A DNA stretch of 8,240 bases from an uncultured Eubacteriales bacterium (GTDB lineage Bacteria > Bacillota > Clostridia > Oscillospirales > Acutalibacteraceae). Positions 5,942 to 8,240 of the stretch are shown piece by piece. The notes below the pieces were generated by a model that saw only the letters and a list, made by a program, of their open reading frames with translations, made no database searches and was not told the origin of the DNA. The DNA lies in assembly GCA_900319615.1 (NCBI GenBank), contig ONPE01000093.1, forward strand, positions 1-8,240. Reading direction: 5' to 3'. A program made the translations under genes and the position numbers. Numbering within the stretch: the first letter of the stretch is position 1; each line of letters starts with the position of its first letter.

Positions 5942-6954
5942 GCGCTGAGCATATCCTTGACAGCGGCACGACCGAGCTGATCGATCTGACCCTCTCACAG
6001 GATAACGAGGCATCCTTCACGGCTGAGAGCTTCTCGGTTTATGTCATCAAGAGCCACGAGACCGACGATTCTGTTCAGACTCCGCGCAAGACCTTCCGCT
6101 TCCTCAGCAACAACTTTGCCGATTACGAATGCACGGATGATGAAGATAATCCGCTGACCGGCTACTACGTTTCGGATCTTTACGAGTTCCCCAACAAGGC
6201 TAACGAGATGGTCAGCTACCAGATCCTCAAAAACAACGAGAAGCTGCAGCCTGTAGTTATCCCGCCTAACTTTGATTGGGGTCATTTCTACGGCTGGTAT
6301 ATCGTGGAGCTCGATCTCGAAAAATCCAAGGCAGCTACCGCAGCCGCTACCGGCACCGACGTCGATCTGATCTCCGAGGACGACCTCACACGCTTTGTCT
6401 ATAAATGGACAGATGAACCCGTGGGGATAGATTATACCCGGCCGGTTGAGGTCACACAGGACGAGAACGTCTATGTCGCTCCGCTGTATACCAACTACCG
6501 CTTCCTTAACTTCCACGCCGAGGAGATCGAGGATCCCGATGACCATGATCATGAGGATTCTGCGTGCCATATCATCGCGCGCAAGCTGATCGTTCTGGGC
6601 GGCGGCGGACAGTGTTCTATCGACATCAGCGATGTTATCGCAGATTCGCCCGACCCCCAGAGCGAGGTCTTCTTTGGCTGGATGTTCAAGAATGAGACCT
6701 ACCAGACACGCCTGTCGACCGGCGATATCGTACACAAATCTATCACCGTGACATCTGATGATATCAACGCTCAGGTCGGACAGGGCGATGCCGACGACCT
6801 CTTCTCGCTGGATATCTATCCGGTGTTCAAAGAGGCGCGCTGGGTCACCTTCGTGGCAGGAGAATCCGACTGGAACACCGAGTACGTCAACGCGATGTTC
6901 GCCTTCCTGTACGATACAAGCGTCCCCGAGGCGCAGCGCGTGAGCACAAGGTAG
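5942..6954 (+). pseudogene. InlB-type repeat surface protein, segment 1 of 3 (frameshifted)
   Basis: The clearly protein-like sequence starts near 5942 (EHILDSGTTELIDLTL onwards) and stays in one frame to TAG at 6952-6954. The only starts upstream (ATG at 5806 and 5884) give compositionally odd N-termini without a signal peptide, so the beginning is missing or lies in another frame. It has two divergent Listeria-Bacteroides-type repeat cores: FYGWY (GWY at 6292-6300), followed by FVYKW and VAPLYTNYRFLNF, and FFGWM (6676-6684), followed by IYPVFKEARWVTFVAG. Such modules are extracellular beta-grasp-like repeats in surface proteins. The frame ends prematurely after VPEAQR, and the same protein type resumes at once in the -1 frame (EHKVGPDGSASL), so one base appears to be missing near 6940. 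Confidence 0.7.
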
Positions 6955-7520
6955 GTCCCGACGGTTCAGCTTCACTGTCCGGCACGATCCATATTTATCA
7001 TACGCGCAAGAAGTTCACGCTTACCCTTGCAAGCTTCACCACCGCAAACAACTCTCCCGATGAACCGAACGATAAGGAGATCAAGGGCATCTACTATGAA
7101 CAGCCGCTCAGCTTCCTTACACAAAGCCAGCTGACCCCGCCCGAGCGAGAGAACTACACCTTCGGCGGCTGGTACTACGACAAAGCGTTCACAAAGGCGG
7201 TCGATTTCAGCAAGGCTACTATGCCCGACGGTGAGCTCACTTTATTTGCCAAGTGGGTGCTCAAGTATTACTTTGTCGAGATCGATCCCGCAGGCGGCGA
7301 GATGGAAGACGCGCTGGAGTTCAGCGAGTACACCGGCTTTGATTCTCCGCGAAATCAGCCCACCTACACATGGCTACAGTTCGGCAGCAAGCTCAGCCCC
7401 TACGATAGCGTTGAGCGTAAGTATATCCCCGACAACAACGGCGAAAATATGTACGTCAATGTAAAATTCGCACAAGATTTTGAAACAGCTTCAACAAAGA
7501 GCCGCGATTACAGCCTGCCC
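6945..7520 (+). pseudogene. InlB-type repeat surface protein, segment 2 of 3
   Basis: This continues segment 1 in the frame whose codons start at 6945, 6948 and so on: HKVGPDGSASLSGTIHIYH, then a canonical repeat with FGGWYYDKAFTKAVDFSKA (GWY at 7167-7175) closed by LTLFAKW, and VEIDPAGGEMED. It has no start codon or ribosome binding site of its own; a Met at 7221 lies in the middle of a repeat and should not be used as a start. Protein-like sequence runs to RDYSLP at about 7520. It then turns into Arg-rich out-of-frame sequence, while good sequence resumes in another frame. Confidence 0.7.
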
Positions 7521-7522
7521 CC
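7518..7522 (+). other. C5 run with probable one-base insertion (frameshift site)
   Basis: Removing one C from the five-C run joins the two frames cleanly as DYSLPHSTGNFTVTLNKAE with no stop. This is the simplest explanation of the frame change and is typical of either a homopolymer sequencing error or a recent slippage mutation. Confidence 0.7.
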
Positions 7523-8166
7523 ACAGTACCGGAAACTTTACCGTCACCTTGAACAAGGCAGAGTCAGGCGCCCCTGCCAACGGCGTAAAGCTGGTGCTTC
7601 CGCAGGGCAGTCTGGCAAGCTACACCGTATCCGGTACGATCAAGAATACCTCGATAGAACAGGATAACAAGTCCTTGACGGTGTTCAACTCAGGCGGAGC
7701 AGATGTACAGGCGACATCTCAAAATCCGACTTTCAGTGTTACCGGCGATATGGTGCACAGCGATGAGGGTCAGACCGTAGCCTTCTACACCGAGGATCCT
7801 CCGACAACCAAGATCAGCCTGAAAGCGAGCTATTACGATCCCGATAACGGGTGGACGATAGAAGAAAACCCGGCGGATAACGTGGGCCCCAATGCGCAGC
7901 TGAGCTTTTCACAACTGCCTGAGGGAGTCGTTGAATCCGACAACTCCATCGAGCTCTTTATCTTCGACGAGAGCCACGAGACCTTCTCGGTCAGAGAAAC
8001 CTATACCAATACGGATAAATACAAGTTCATCGGCTGGTACGGTAAAAACGGAGCTAATCCGCGCGATATATCTCTCGACAACAAAGAGTTCGGCGATCCT
8101 GAGGTAACCGGGCTCACCGTGACCAACGATCCCGAAAAGGTCTATGGGATCGGCGAGCCCGTCTGA
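7521..8166 (+). pseudogene. InlB-type repeat surface protein, segment 3 of 3 (C-terminal end)
   Basis: From HSTGNFTVTLNKAESG onward the frame is intact to TGA at 8164-8166, followed at once by TAA. It encodes beta-rich sequence, a further repeat core KFIGWYGKNGANPRD (GWY at 8032-8040) and the end EKVYGIGEPV. It has no LPXTG, GW-anchor or membrane segment. The IGEPV end resembles the tail that follows dockerins in ruminococcal proteins, but there is no calcium loop in front of it. Repairing the two frame changes would give about 740 residues from 5942 to the stop. The C-terminus looks genuine because a strong terminator follows within 20 bases. Confidence 0.7.
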
Positions 8167-8184
8167 TAACCCCGATATAACAAT

Positions 8185-8214
8185 AACAGCGGCTGCTTTT
8201 GCAGCCGCTGTTTT
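8185..8214 (+). terminator. Rho-independent terminator of the repeat-protein locus
   Basis: A perfect 12-bp stem (AACAGCGGCTGC with GCAGCCGCTGTT) around a TTTT loop is followed by TTCTGTCT. It starts 19 nt after the stop. It is the clearest intrinsic terminator in the window. Confidence 0.9.
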
Positions 8215-8240
8215 CTGTCTCCGAAGCCGATAGTGGTGAG

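Noticed and set aside
5995..6975. 326-codon minus-strand open frame across the repeat-protein locus
   Set aside because: The plus strand carries recognisable GWY/GWM repeats in this interval. The antisense product is Cys/Arg/Val-rich without motifs and has no ribosome binding site.
7221..7667. 148-codon open frame starting at 7221 as an independent gene
   Set aside because: Its Met lies inside a GWY repeat that begins upstream in the same frame, and its last 45 or so codons are Arg-rich out-of-frame sequence after the C-run frameshift.

Overview
The window looks like chromosome from a gut-type Clostridia, most likely Ruminococcus or a close Oscillospiraceae relative. This is inferred from a dockerin-type calcium loop, InlB/Listeria-Bacteroides-type GW[Y/F] surface repeats, secreted proteins with Cys-pair modules and an HSLTLAGDIGVNFY-type C-terminal domain, strong GGAGG ribosome binding sites, and moderate GC. 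No RNA gene, CRISPR array, transposase or phage gene is visible.

Layout, left to right. (1) Positions 2-2647 (+) hold the 3' part of a large secreted or surface protein whose N-terminus lies outside the window. (2) Positions 2670-2798 (+) hold a 42-residue acidic peptide gene with a very strong ribosome binding site, 22 nt behind the surface gene. (3) Positions 2799-2957 are a convergent intergenic region with two hairpins. (4) Positions 5604 to 2958 (-) hold a tight three-gene operon: a 60-residue CxxC small protein with a TTG start, a STAS anti-sigma-factor antagonist, and a 710-residue membrane protein that joins a Cache-like sensor, HAMP, SpoIIE-type PP2C phosphatase and RsbW-like HATPase in one chain. 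(5) Positions 5654-8166 (+) hold remnants of one or two secreted proteins: a decapitated C-terminal piece with half a dockerin, then a repeat protein split over three reading-frame segments. A clear Rho-independent terminator follows at 8185-8214.

How the parts work together. The minus-strand operon is a self-contained partner-switching module. The membrane protein can be expected to set the phosphorylation state of the STAS protein through opposing kinase and phosphatase domains, controlled by an extracytoplasmic signal. The final target (sigma factor or other partner) is not in the window. The surface-protein genes on either side are transcribed towards it (left) and away from it (right). 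Nothing in the sequence proves that the module controls them.

The main points for a second look are the 42-residue peptide, the CxxC small protein in the partner-switch operon, the kinase-phosphatase fusion, and the broken right-hand locus. The last carries a likely one-base C-run frameshift at 7518-7522, a second frame change near 6940, a half dockerin and stem-loop sequence at the break.
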